The position numbers and the translations under genes were made by a program. From Vibrio mangrovi (GTDB lineage: Bacteria > Pseudomonadota > Gammaproteobacteria > Enterobacterales > Vibrionaceae): DNA of 64,000 nucleotides. Numbering within the stretch: position 1 is the first letter of the stretch; the number at the start of each line of letters is the position of its first letter. Under the pieces are notes generated by a model. That model searched no databases, had not been told where the DNA came from, and worked only from the letters and a program-made list of their open reading frames with translations. The stretch lies in NCBI RefSeq assembly GCF_024346955.1, contig NZ_AP024883.1:3224001-3288000 (forward strand), in the 5' to 3' direction. Of this stretch, positions 41,906 through 51,864 are shown in pieces.

Positions 41906-44900
41906 TCACCTATTATTTTGAGGGTTATGTGTCGATGGATAGGTATGATGGGTCGTGCTCCCTGGAGTATCTACACCATAGTGAGGAGGAACATTATCTT
42001 TCTTATGACCATAAGGATCATGATGAACTGTTCTACCAGTATCAGTTGAACGAACTTCCGTACGGACACCAGGATCACCCTGAGGTGATCGTGATCCAGG
42101 TCTTGAAGGCTTATCTGGAAGCTGTTCTCTACCACCATGTTTTCCCATACCTGCTTGACGTTCGGCTGCTCTTCTTGCTGCTTTTTTTGACGGATGAGGA
42201 ACATCAATACGTCCTGCAACTTTTGTAGAAAGTCTCCCTGCCGTAGCCGCGTTTCCTATAGCAGGTACAACAGCAGCAACAGAAATACCCGCATTTACAA
42301 AATCGCCCTGTAGCGCATACAGCCCTGCATTAATAACATCAGCAATATCACCAATACCCGGAACTTGTCCAGCGACATCTAATACAGAGTGAATAACATC
42401 CACTGCCTTACTAAGCCAACTTTTTTCCTCCTCTGGTTGAGGCTCAACAGATAAAGTTGGTTCATCAGTTGTTGGAGAGTTTGAAGTTTCTGCAGATTCT
42501 GGACTAGATACCTTATCTGACTTACTCTTAGAATCTCCACTCTTGTTTCCATCACCATGTTTAGCCGTTGTTGTGTCAGAATCCTTTCCGTTATCCGCAT
42601 CAGCGCCAGTCCCTTCTGAATTTTGGTCGCTTGATGCTTCAGTACCTGATTGTTCTTCAGTTTCAAAACCAGTCGGATCCACATACTTCAGCGGGTTGTT
42701 CCAGACATAAGAGTAGCGGTTAAAGCTGTTGGTCACAAATGGTGCCTGAATCTCCGGATCCGGGCTGATAAACCGCCCCAATTCCTGATCATAAACCCGG
42801 CCGTTCATATGAATCAGCCCGACTTCGGTGATCTCTTCATGGCCGGTGTAACCCCGGTTGGTAATTGCGGCCTGCACGACGTCCAGCGGGCCGTCTTCCC
42901 GCCAGCTGACTTTGCGCTGTTTACCCCAGGTATCATAACTGCGCCGCTCGACAATCACGCCGTAGCCGTCGGTGATCATGTCGACCGATTCCAGCGCATC
43001 ATAGTGCAGATAACGTACCTGCTTATCTTTCAGCTTGTCATCAGCATCTTTGAGCTGGGTATTCAGGGCGATCAGCTTGCCATCTGCATAGATAAAGTGC
43101 TTATGCTGTACTTCACCGGTGTTGGTATCCGTCACCCGTTCATAGTATTTGCCGAAGTAGAACGTCTCTTTACCGTCGCTGGAGCTCTTCAGATAACGGT
43201 TATGTTCAGCGTCATATTTGAAGGTCACCGTATTGCCGTTACGGGTAATTGTTTCCGGCTTGTTAAACGCATTCCAGCTCAGCGTCCGCTCGTTATCACT
43301 GCTGCCAGAAGCCCATGCCCGAAGCATGTTTCCGGCACTGTCGTAGGCGTAATTTAATCCATTGGCCTGTGTGACCGCATGTGGACCTGCGGCCTTACCG
43401 TCGTACTCGTAAGCGCCGATACCCTGCTTATAGGTGATATTGCCGAGGCTGTCATAGCGGTAGCTGAACGACGTGGCGAAATCCGGGTTATCTTTGCCGT
43501 GGCGGTTCGGATTATCCAGTGCAATGGTATTGGAGGTAACCCGATCCAGTCCGTCGTATGACCACTGATCGGTAATGCCCAGTTGCTCATCCTGCCGGTA
43601 AACCACGTTGTTGTGCTGGTCATAACGGTACAACAGCGAACGAATCACCTGCCCGGAGTTGAGACTACCGGCTAGTTGACGGTTGAACAACACACTCGCT
43701 TTATGAGTAGTAATCATACTCGGACGACCGGTATTCGGATCGTGAATATAGGTATTGGCCAGCCCGTTCCCCAGCGTTTCCGACAGCGTATGATCGTAAG
43801 CATCAGTGTCCCGGCGTTGCCAGTAATAGATGTAAGCCGGGTTATCTGTTGACTCATCCAGTTCGGATTGAGTCAGAATCAGGTTCAGATGATCAGCCTG
43901 ACTGGTCGTTCCCGTATTCCGGCACCGGCTCCGCAACGCTGTGTCTACCTGGCTACCCCCTAACTGATTGGCATACTCACAGTAGAGCCCGCTCATATCT
44001 GCCACTTTTTCGGACAACGCAATCAGTTGACTGGCGAGATGGGTATAGAACTTATACCGTCTTCCGGCGATGACCGCCGCTTCATCAAGTTCATCAGCCG
44101 TGAAGTGTAACTCTTCACGGGTCTCCGCATCGGCCTGAGCAATATAGATATCCTGCGTGCTCATCAGATCCGGCTGACCATTGCCATCATAATCCGTCAG
44201 CAAATAATCATGTGCGGCAGTCAGAGACTGACTGTTAAATTCATCAGCACTTACCGGATTCACGGAAGTATCATAACGCCGGACACCACCACCGCTGCCG
44301 GCCAATGTCGTCGTCAGCCGGTAAATCGCTCCATCCAGTGTAATATCCAACGGTATTGAAACATCATCATGTAGCAACACCCAGGTACCGGGACGTAGAT
44401 AACATTCACCATTACTATTACACCACTGTTTATAGCGATAACCGCCAGCGAGTAAGGCTGCCGATGCACTATCCAGTGTATGTACATTGACGGTTTTCTG
44501 ATTGTATTCGCTGGCTTTCTCTTTAAAGAAAGAAGTCTGAGTAGCATAACGCTCGGCTTTATTGAGATAAACACCGGCCTGAGCAATCGCTTCATCAAGT
44601 AACTGACGGATATCTTCCCGGAAGCTGGCACTGGTAAAGACTTCATCAGCATAACTGCGTGGGCTGCGCACCGCAGACACATAACCGTACTGATTGTACA
44701 CATACTCAACGGCCAGACGTTCCTGCGCATTGCTGCTTTCAGAAACAGAGTTGGCTTTGCCCCAGACAGAGGTGTCTGTCCCGTTCGGACGCACTTCTCT
44801 GGAAACCCGCTCATAGTCATCGTAGAAATAGTGGGTACTGAATTTCTCCCCTTTGACTCTGACGGCGATTTCTTCAACCAGTCCCGCCTGATTGTAGTAA

Positions 44901-47900
44901 TAGTCGGTCTCATTGCCGTTCCCGGAGAATCCGGCAATTACACCGACAGCACCGCGTTCATCATAACGCCAGTTTGAAACGGCACCACCTTCGGTCTGTT
45001 TCACTTTCCGCCCCAGACGGTCATAGACAATTTGGGTGACAACGCCGTAGGCATCCTGCTTATACACCAGTTCGCCAAGCGCGTTGTAACGATAAGACCA
45101 TTTGCCCATATCCGGGTCATCGAGGAAAGTCCGGTGACCTAATGAATCGTAACGAATACTGGTAACATTGCCTTTTGAATCCTGACTGGCACGCAGACTG
45201 CCATCGGGGTAATAGTCGTAAGTCTGGTAAGCGCCAAGCGGTTCATCCTTACGCAGAATATAACCCATCACATCACTTTGGGTACTGTGCTGATAACCTC
45301 TGGCATCGGTGACTGTGGTTTTCAGGCCCTGATAAATGGTTTGATAAACGGCACGCTTGCCGCCATCGGCCGGTTCAGACTTGAGCACTTCCCGGTTGAG
45401 CAGGTCATAACCGAAGGTGACAACCGGAGGATTGGTGTCAGACAGAAAATGAGGGCGCGTGACTTTGAGTTTGCGTCCGTTGCGATCCCAGGTGGTGTCG
45501 ACTGCGATCCATCGTCCCTGAAAACCAAGGTGTAAATTACGCACTTCCCGGCCAGCATAGTCATACTGAATGATACTTTTGGCACCAGTTGCTGCTGTCG
45601 TAGTGACACAAGAAACTGTCTGCGGTACGTCCCGTGGACATTGTCCGCCCAACTGATAAACCGTTTGATTGATATTGCGAACACCGGGCAACGTTTCAGA
45701 AGCAACCCGGCCAAACACATCATAGGTATAGCTTGTGGTTCGGGACTTCAGCGGACTTACCGACTGATTCAGAAGCCCGCGCCCGTTGTACCGGATCGAG
45801 GTTTTCTGCCCCATCGCATTAACAGATGCGGTCACAAATAAGCCTTCACTGTCATACTGAGTCGTCACTGTTCGCTGTGGCAAATCAGTACCACCGGTAC
45901 TTTCTGCCGTAACATTACCCCAGTCATCATACTGATAAGACTTATGTAACTCGCCATTACTGACTGAAGCTTCACCTGTAGACTCGTATTCAGATCCCTG
46001 AGTCACTTGTGAAGCAATAAAGCCTTTCACGGTATAAGTGAAGGTCTGTTTTGTAGTTCGGCTCAGCCCGGAGGTTTCATCAGTAAGTGTTGAAACCGTA
46101 TTAGTGATAGCGCCAACCTGCCAGTAATTATTGCCGGATTCCGTCAGCAGTTGAACATTAGTCGATTTACTGGTCGAGATCTCTGGTATTCCATCCCCAT
46201 TGACATCCATCAGTGAGTAACTGCCACATCCGGTTGCCCCTGACTGTAAAAACTCCTGCGCACTGATCTGAGTTAAAGAGCCCTGATAACGGGTTAATCC
46301 ATCCAAATCGTTCGCGACAGATTTCACGGAATATTTAAAATATTCACCATAACGCTCTAGCAGCAGAGGCGTATCAACCTCACCATGCAGAATAATCACA
46401 TAATCGTTCGGTTTGAAATAGATCGTTCCCTGAGGTGAACAGTAACTACTGATCCCGGCTTTATAGCGTCCCAGAATCGCAGAGATATTATCGACCTGAC
46501 TTGTTGAAGTTAAATCGAAGATTGAATAGTTCTGATTGACCCCGGAAGAAAGATATTCATAACGCTGATGTCGGGTGTAGCTGCCGGCACCTTCAAGCCC
46601 ACTGGTTATGGTCACGTTTTCATCAGTCAGACTACCAAAGCGATTGAGCACCCGTTGGGTTACCTGCTGTTTCTCAACCACCTGATTCGACAGGCCATAC
46701 TGTTTCTGAGTGATCGTGCTGGCATAAATCTGGTAATAATTTGTCAGATATCCCCGATAATCATTGCGGGTATAAGCATAATTCGTATCAGAAATCAGAT
46801 GATTATTTTTATAAACCCGCACCCGGTTAGTTTTGCCCACTTTGACCAGATCCAACTGCTCAAAATCGGTAATCGTCTTAGTGGATACATCTGCATTTTC
46901 GACTTCGGTAATCTGGGCAAATCCCAGAAAACCACCGCCCAAACGGTGAGACTTGGCACCGACATAATAATAGGCATAGCGGGTTGAATCGTATCCTTTC
47001 GGCTGTTTGAGTACCTGTGAAACCAGATAACGGCGTGGTGTCACGTTACGGATATTATTGGCATCATAAAAAGACTGGGTCAGAACGGAGCGATCCACTG
47101 CCGGTTTATAAGTTACATCGTACTTAATCGCATATTCGTGGAAGGATGTAATTTTGTCCTGAATGGCTGGGGTGGAATAATAGAGCTTAGCTGTCACTTG
47201 TCCTGATGAACCATATCCAACCACGTCAGTCCAACCATCACCATTCCAGTCCCCAAAAGAACTATCTTTAAAATCATGCGTCAAGATGACATTACTTGTT
47301 ATCGTTCCAAACCGATTGAGATAGAACTTACCCTCATGGTAAAGCTCGGGATAACCATCATTGTTAATATCAACAAACTTTATATTACTCCAGTCATATT
47401 TTTTACCTGTAGTGGTATCATCTGCCGAACTACGGAGTACAACAGTTCCGGGGCTAGAATTACCTGACTGAATATTTAACTCGATTGGTTCTTGGTACTT
47501 AACTCCATCAAAAACAAATAAAAGTAATTTAGGTTTTTCTGTCGAAGTATCTAATCCTTTATATATAACTAAATCTAAATAGCCATCATTGTTGATATCG
47601 ACAAAGCTAACAAGCTTGTTAACTGACTCTGGTACATTGGTCGTTCCATCATTATTGAATAGTTTTACCGGGGAAGACGGCGTGTTATATAAAAGCTGCT
47701 TTTCTCTGCCTGTTATTATATAAGCATAAAAAGAACCAGAGTCATTCAATATATATTTATCATCGATTCCGTCCCCGTTAATGTCAACGACCTGGTAGTT
47801 AGAAATGAGCTCATCTCCGCCATCACCATCGAAATCACCGGCATTTTGCCCCTTACATGATGCATCCGTGCACCGGCAATAGCTTCGGTAAATCCCGTCT

Positions 47901-49147
47901 CTTGCCATATATGAAGCATCACCGCCATTTTGGCACTGATTCAATACAACCGATAACGCATTGGGTTTACCCGTTAAAGCAAAAGATTTTACATTTGAAG
48001 TAACTTTACCAGCATCTACAGGTGAATAAGGCGGCTCCGCTATCGGATTTTTAAACTGAGACTGTGCAGATGTACGGAAAGTACTAGCCATGGGGGAAAC
48101 ACGACCATAAAGAGTGCTCACTCCATCATTATTCTGATCAATAAAATAAGGCTGATAAAAACCAGTTTCCCGGCCGCCATCGAGTTGGACTCTGCCTGTC
48201 TCCGCCCAGTTAAATTTCAGCGCGGTTGAACACTCGCCTCCGGCACAATATTCGATCTGACTGACCAGACTGCGGGCAGTACCGGCAGAGTAGTGATAAG
48301 CCAGATTATAATCACCAATTAGCTGATCATTGCGATCATAAGTGTGAATACTTTTTAAGCGAATATTACGATTGAGTCTGGAGCCATAAAAATATTGAGA
48401 AACTTTGTCTGAGCGGTCTTCATACTGAAAATTAACTTTTCCTCCGGCATACTGAATCTGATTCAGGACATGTGTGCCGGCACCATTATTTTCCGCATAC
48501 AAGAAGGTAATATGGTTATTTTTACTGCCATCGGTAATCTTATTCAACGCCCATTTATAAACATGTGCCTGCCCTGGTAATTCAACCCGGGAATCATTGC
48601 TATTACCATACTCATAAACCGAACCGTCTTTACGCCAGATTTTAAAATAAGCCGGGCCACTGCCACCGGTTCTGCCAAAAGAAACAATTTTATCGTAACC
48701 ATTTTTTTCCAGACGGTACTCAGTCAGATCCCCACCATCTTTTCCCGAAACAGCAATTAAACGTTGTCCGTCTAAACAATAGCGATCATTACCATCAAAA
48801 TTAACCCCACCCCAACGGCCATCTTTGAGTAAGTTTTTTCCACAGCGGCTAATGTTTGACACGCCACCCAGTGACCACCCCATTCCCAAATCACCATTGG
48901 GTGAATCACTGCGATATTCAAAGCTCAACTTCGGCTGATGTCCGGCCCGGCCCGGTGACACATGAATCGGCAGCGAATAAGTCGCCTCACCACCCGAAGC
49001 CTGAAATTCACCGGAAAGCTGAATTGATTTCTCTCCGGGCGTCACTGCGGCTGCATTATTCGCAAAAAGAAATAAAGCAGAGAATAAGATATAAAATAAT
49101 GTCACTGTACGAGTTATTGTTATTTTCATAAGACGATTGGTTTTCAT
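41906..49147 (-). CDS. SpvB/FG-GAP/RHS polymorphic toxin
   Basis: 2413 residues from the ATG giving MKTNRLMKITITRTV (a TTG six codons earlier is less likely). Order: signal peptide (about 1-34), SpvB/TcaC N-terminal domain (GEATYSLPIHVSPGRAG onward), several FG-GAP/VCBS calcium-type repeats (DFDGDGGDELI, FVDINNDGYLDLV, DWNGDGWTDVV, LMDVNGDGIPEI), YD/RHS repeats from about 1050, and the RHS core ending YVDPTGFE. The last 251 residues (41909-42661) are variable: an acidic Ser/Lys/Asp linker, a hydrophobic pre-toxin stretch (VAGQVPGIGDIADVINAGL), and a His-rich tip (GRTVHHDPYGHKKD, HYGVDTP, THHTYPS) that is the probable toxin. Looks like a Tc-toxin BC/RHS cocoon. The toxin activity is not assigned. 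Confidence 0.85.
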   Translation of the reverse strand: MKTNRLMKITITRTVTLFYILFSALFLFANNAAAVTPGEKSIQLSGEFQASGGEATYSLPIHVSPGRAGHQPKLSFEYRSDSPNGDLGMGWSLGGVSNISRCGKNLLKDGRWGGVNFDGNDRYCLDGQRLIAVSGKDGGDLTEYRLEKNGYDKIVSFGRTGGSGPAYFKIWRKDGSVYEYGNSNDSRVELPGQAHVYKWALNKITDGSKNNHITFLYAENNGAGTHVLNQIQYAGGKVNFQYEDRSDKVSQYFYGSRLNRNIRLKSIHTYDRNDQLIGDYNLAYHYSAGTARSLVSQIEYCAGGECSTALKFNWAETGRVQLDGGRETGFYQPYFIDQNNDGVSTLYGRVSPMASTFRTSAQSQFKNPIAEPPYSPVDAGKVTSNVKSFALTGKPNALSVVLNQCQNGGDASYMARDGIYRSYCRCTDASCKGQNAGDFDGDGGDELISNYQVVDINGDGIDDKYILNDSGSFYAYIITGREKQLLYNTPSSPVKLFNNDGTTNVPESVNKLVSFVDINNDGYLDLVIYKGLDTSTEKPKLLLFVFDGVKYQEPIELNIQSGNSSPGTVVLRSSADDTTTGKKYDWSNIKFVDINNDGYPELYHEGKFYLNRFGTITSNVILTHDFKDSSFGDWNGDGWTDVVGYGSSGQVTAKLYYSTPAIQDKITSFHEYAIKYDVTYKPAVDRSVLTQSFYDANNIRNVTPRRYLVSQVLKQPKGYDSTRYAYYYVGAKSHRLGGGFLGFAQITEVENADVSTKTITDFEQLDLVKVGKTNRVRVYKNNHLISDTNYAYTRNDYRGYLTNYYQIYASTITQKQYGLSNQVVEKQQVTQRVLNRFGSLTDENVTITSGLEGAGSYTRHQRYEYLSSGVNQNYSIFDLTSTSQVDNISAILGRYKAGISSYCSPQGTIYFKPNDYVIILHGEVDTPLLLERYGEYFKYSVKSVANDLDGLTRYQGSLTQISAQEFLQSGATGCGSYSLMDVNGDGIPEISTSKSTNVQLLTESGNNYWQVGAITNTVSTLTDETSGLSRTTKQTFTYTVKGFIASQVTQGSEYESTGEASVSNGELHKSYQYDDWGNVTAESTGGTDLPQRTVTTQYDSEGLFVTASVNAMGQKTSIRYNGRGLLNQSVSPLKSRTTSYTYDVFGRVASETLPGVRNINQTVYQLGGQCPRDVPQTVSCVTTTAATGAKSIIQYDYAGREVRNLHLGFQGRWIAVDTTWDRNGRKLKVTRPHFLSDTNPPVVTFGYDLLNREVLKSEPADGGKRAVYQTIYQGLKTTVTDARGYQHSTQSDVMGYILRKDEPLGAYQTYDYYPDGSLRASQDSKGNVTSIRYDSLGHRTFLDDPDMGKWSYRYNALGELVYKQDAYGVVTQIVYDRLGRKVKQTEGGAVSNWRYDERGAVGVIAGFSGNGNETDYYYNQAGLVEEIAVRVKGEKFSTHYFYDDYERVSREVRPNGTDTSVWGKANSVSESSNAQERLAVEYVYNQYGYVSAVRSPRSYADEVFTSASFREDIRQLLDEAIAQAGVYLNKAERYATQTSFFKEKASEYNQKTVNVHTLDSASAALLAGGYRYKQWCNSNGECYLRPGTWVLLHDDVSIPLDITLDGAIYRLTTTLAGSGGGVRRYDTSVNPVSADEFNSQSLTAAHDYLLTDYDGNGQPDLMSTQDIYIAQADAETREELHFTADELDEAAVIAGRRYKFYTHLASQLIALSEKVADMSGLYCEYANQLGGSQVDTALRSRCRNTGTTSQADHLNLILTQSELDESTDNPAYIYYWQRRDTDAYDHTLSETLGNGLANTYIHDPNTGRPSMITTHKASVLFNRQLAGSLNSGQVIRSLLYRYDQHNNVVYRQDEQLGITDQWSYDGLDRVTSNTIALDNPNRHGKDNPDFATSFSYRYDSLGNITYKQGIGAYEYDGKAAGPHAVTQANGLNYAYDSAGNMLRAWASGSSDNERTLSWNAFNKPETITRNGNTVTFKYDAEHNRYLKSSSDGKETFYFGKYYERVTDTNTGEVQHKHFIYADGKLIALNTQLKDADDKLKDKQVRYLHYDALESVDMITDGYGVIVERRSYDTWGKQRKVSWREDGPLDVVQAAITNRGYTGHEEITEVGLIHMNGRVYDQELGRFISPDPEIQAPFVTNSFNRYSYVWNNPLKYVDPTGFETEEQSGTEASSDQNSEGTGADADNGKDSDTTTAKHGDGNKSGDSKSKSDKVSSPESAETSNSPTTDEPTLSVEPQPEEEKSWLSKAVDVIHSVLDVAGQVPGIGDIADVINAGLYALQGDFVNAGISVAAVVPAIGNAATAGRLSTKVAGRIDVPHPSKKAARRAAERQAGMGKHGGREQLPDKPSRPGSRSPQGDPGVRTEVRSTDTGRTVHHDPYGHKKDNVPPHYGVDTPGSTTHHTYPSTHNPQNNR

Positions 49148-49188
49148 AAGACCGACCACTGGCAATCATAAATAAGTTGGGGGAAAAA

Positions 49189-49581
49189 TTATGGTGCAGG
49201 ATGAGCAACTGACTTCAGTTGTTGTAACCTCTGCTTCAAATCAATCAATTCATCTGGCTGGGAATATTGCTTGCGGATATTCTTCTGCGAGAAATCAGCA
49301 AGATCACCGTGGAGCAGGGGTAAATGGTTGTGAGTATCTTGCAGCAAACCATCGGTTACGGTTTGTTGCAACTGGATTACCGGAGATGGATATTCAGCAT
49401 CACGACTTAGTACCGGGGAATTGATCTGTTCATGGGAAGGTAACCGGATATTCTCTTCTGATTTTTCACGATCCGAGATTTCAGTTGGCGTAGTCAGTTT
49501 TATATGTAAAAAAAAGTAAAACAGACTGATACACAGAAGAGTAATAAGTAGAATGGTAAACCAGTGACGTTGACTTAGCAT
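49189..49581 (-). CDS. Small membrane-anchored protein upstream of the RHS toxin
   Basis: 130 residues starting MLSQRHWFTILLITLLC. One N-terminal membrane segment (about 7-27), then a periplasmic part rich in Gln, Leu, Ser and His with a possible coiled coil (DELIDLKQRLQQLKS). 41 bp before the RHS toxin start and co-directional, so probably same operon. Function unknown; could aid export of, or anchor, the toxin (inference). Confidence 0.65.
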   Translation of the reverse strand: MLSQRHWFTILLITLLCISLFYFFLHIKLTTPTEISDREKSEENIRLPSHEQINSPVLSRDAEYPSPVIQLQQTVTDGLLQDTHNHLPLLHGDLADFSQKNIRKQYSQPDELIDLKQRLQQLKSVAHPAP

Positions 49582-49826
49582 AAAAAACACACAATTCAGG
49601 ATAAAGAGACGCTACCGCCCTTCATCTGATAAAAATGAATAATAATATAAATATCATTTATGGAAATAGCATCATATTTTCCTGTGGAAGTTCAGCAAGT
49701 CATCATCTGATAAATAGTGATAATCATCACTGTTTTTATTATTCATATCCATGATTTCTTAAAAGTGATTCACTCAAAAGTTAAATATGTAAATCCCAAT
49801 GTTTTCTTTCCGTTAAAGGAATGCAC
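49582..49826. other. Non-coding region with promoters of the RHS operon
   Basis: A/T-rich. The motif TCATCTGATAAA occurs twice (about 49621 and 49703). Nothing gene-like seen. Confidence 0.4.
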
Positions 49827-49859
49827 AAAAAAATCCCCCGCGAAATACACAGGGGATTT
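49827..49859 (-). terminator. Rho-independent terminator of the GH44 gene
   Basis: Minus strand: AAATCCCC and GGGGATTT (49859-49852, 49838-49831) pair around 13 nt, followed by a run of T (complement of seven A at 49827-49833). 37 bp after the stop codon. Confidence 0.85.
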
Positions 49860-49896
49860 AAGCTTAAAGCAGAACTATTCAAGTTCAAATAATCAA

Positions 49897-51864
49897 TTAA
49901 CGATTGGCACAGAATCCTACAGAATGAGTGCTTGCGCCTGGCTGAAGAACTTTGTTCCAGTCAACGCCACGAATTGTCACTTTAGTTCCTTCCTGAGTCC
50001 AGACTGCATTCCATAACGCATAAACACTACCTTCTACGTCAAAAGCAGTATTCCATTCAACGGCTTCTGAACCATTGTTGGTTACAACGATATCAGAGCA
50101 GTATGTTGAGCTGCCATCCTGTGGGATGTTAACGGAAACAGATAGGTCACCGGTGCCAGGATCAGTTGGGTCGGTTGGATCCGTCGGATCGGTTGGGTCT
50201 GTCGGATCAGTTGGATCTGTCGGATCGGTTGGATTCGTTGGATCGGTTGCTTCCGAAGTACTGAAGACAATATGATAAGCAGACAATGCCGGAATGTTGT
50301 AATTAAGCTGATTGTTGGTGACTTCAACTTCACCTTTGTCCTGAATTTCACTAGAAGAAGCATCCAGCACATAAGTCTTACCAGACTTATAAATGGTGGT
50401 TGAATCGATATTGAATACACCGTTAATCGACTCATTCATATTCTTATTCAGAACGATGACGTGCAGCAGACCGGTTGATGAATCAACAGAAGCATAAATA
50501 GAGCTATTTTCTTTATCGCTCATTGTTGCTGCTACGCTGGTATCACCAAATTTTCCGTTTGCTCCGTCATAGTTCCGGTAAAGACGATATGCAGCTGCAA
50601 GATAGCTTTGTTCATCATTCAGAATCCAGCTGTTCGCGGCATAAACATCATATTTACCAAAGATACCCAACAGATCTGCTTCGGTAATACCACCGGTAAT
50701 ATCATCACCACCGCCGTAACCATACTCGGTAAACGCAATCTTCGTTCCAGGGTAATTGGTGTCGATAGAATCCTGAATGTGTGGGATCAACGGCAGTTCA
50801 GCCATATTCCACTTGGCAATCCAGCTATCTTCCTGATACTCAGAATCCCATAATGTCCGTGGAGCCTGCATCCGGGCAACTCTATCTTTCACTGAATCGG
50901 CATCGCCGTCTGTTACACGTTTATCACCGGTCGCTTCTGAATACCAGTGCAAATCAAGTACGTCCAGCAAGCGTTTTCCGGAAGATTCACTTGCAGTTTT
51001 CATCTGAGCCAGATAATAGTCGATATACCAGTGGTACTGACTTGAATAGTTAGACCAGTCTGGCGCATCGGTCAGAGAAGTAAATCCGGTAAATCCGTAT
51101 AGAGCAGGACCAAAAATGGTCGCTGTCGGATCGACATCTTTCACAGCCTGAGCAGCTTCAATAGAACGATCAACCAGTTCTTTTGCTCCGGGCTTTTCAG
51201 GATGGATCCGTGAGTGTGTATGGAACCACAAGCTAGGTTCGTTATCCAGCGAGTAGGCAAATACACCACCGTCAGCCGCACGGCCATAGCGTTGAACCAG
51301 GAAGTTCACCATTTCATCCGTATATACGGCGTTATCGGTTAAATCCGGAGTTAATGAGAATGGCGCATTTTTCTTCGCAACAACCGGAATCCAGCGGGAA
51401 GAAGGAGCAACTTCGCCTTCCTGAACCGTTCCGTTTTTATCCGCAGAGACATAACCGGCCAGTGGTACTGTTACCATGGCTTTCGCTCCGGGGATGACAT
51501 CATTGTCAACAAAATCAGTCAGTGTGATACCCGGAATAGTTTCATCAGCACCACTTGGTACCATAAAGGTATCACTGGAATGCTGCCAGTCAGAACCGGC
51601 ATTGGAATAGTTGTTTTCCCAGTTATATCCGGTTGTCCGGTTTCCGCCCAGACGATAAAAACCAAAGTTTTCACGACCTGTCATGTTCATTCTATGGTTA
51701 GTACCATAGATTAATGCACTGATTGCATGATTCTGTGCATCTGGTGAAATTGAGTAATCTACACTCACCTGAGCAGAAGCTGCACCACTGGCAAGTGCTG
51801 CAAAAATCAGTAAAGATAACTTTCTTGGTCTAGCCAGTATGTGTCGATGGCCTGGTACATTCAT
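49897..51864 (-). CDS. Secreted GH44 glucanase with CBM2
   Basis: 655 residues. Signal peptide about 1-31 (ASGAASA). Catalytic domain (about 33-535) of glycoside hydrolase family 44: acid/base Glu209 in LDNEPSLW and nucleophile Glu380 in FTEYGYGG; their spacing (171) is close to that of the characterised family member from C. thermocellum as I recall it. A linker of about ten Asp-Pro-Thr repeats (541-570) leads to a C-terminal CBM2 (573-655) with Cys589 and Cys652 for the disulfide and Trp604, 618, 622, 636 for cellulose binding. GH44 enzymes cut beta-1,4-glucan and xyloglucan. Together with the GH5 gene it suggests degradation of plant cell wall material. Confidence 0.9.
   Translation of the reverse strand: MNVPGHRHILARPRKLSLLIFAALASGAASAQVSVDYSISPDAQNHAISALIYGTNHRMNMTGRENFGFYRLGGNRTTGYNWENNYSNAGSDWQHSSDTFMVPSGADETIPGITLTDFVDNDVIPGAKAMVTVPLAGYVSADKNGTVQEGEVAPSSRWIPVVAKKNAPFSLTPDLTDNAVYTDEMVNFLVQRYGRAADGGVFAYSLDNEPSLWFHTHSRIHPEKPGAKELVDRSIEAAQAVKDVDPTATIFGPALYGFTGFTSLTDAPDWSNYSSQYHWYIDYYLAQMKTASESSGKRLLDVLDLHWYSEATGDKRVTDGDADSVKDRVARMQAPRTLWDSEYQEDSWIAKWNMAELPLIPHIQDSIDTNYPGTKIAFTEYGYGGGDDITGGITEADLLGIFGKYDVYAANSWILNDEQSYLAAAYRLYRNYDGANGKFGDTSVAATMSDKENSSIYASVDSSTGLLHVIVLNKNMNESINGVFNIDSTTIYKSGKTYVLDASSSEIQDKGEVEVTNNQLNYNIPALSAYHIVFSTSEATDPTNPTDPTDPTDPTDPTDPTDPTDPTDPGTGDLSVSVNIPQDGSSTYCSDIVVTNNGSEAVEWNTAFDVEGSVYALWNAVWTQEGTKVTIRGVDWNKVLQPGASTHSVGFCANR
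50155..50244 (-). repeat. 9-bp tandem repeat coding for Asp-Pro-Thr
   Basis: About ten copies of a degenerate 9-bp unit that encodes the GH44 linker. Copies alternate GGATCGGTT, GGATCTGTC and GGGTCGGTT-like forms on the plus strand. Such tracts expand and contract in frame, changing linker length without disrupting the protein. Confidence 0.85.

Noticed and set aside
43354..43623. Antisense or alternate-frame frames within the RHS gene
   Set aside because: Long genes with regular repeats give many spurious open frames; none has start signals or domains.
49717..50016. 99-codon plus-strand frame across the GH44 terminator
   Set aside because: It overlaps the GH44 terminator and the CBM2 coding end in antisense, with no ribosome-binding site.
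50155..50244. Possible CRISPR-like repeats
   Set aside because: The tract is a contiguous 9-bp coding repeat with no spacers.
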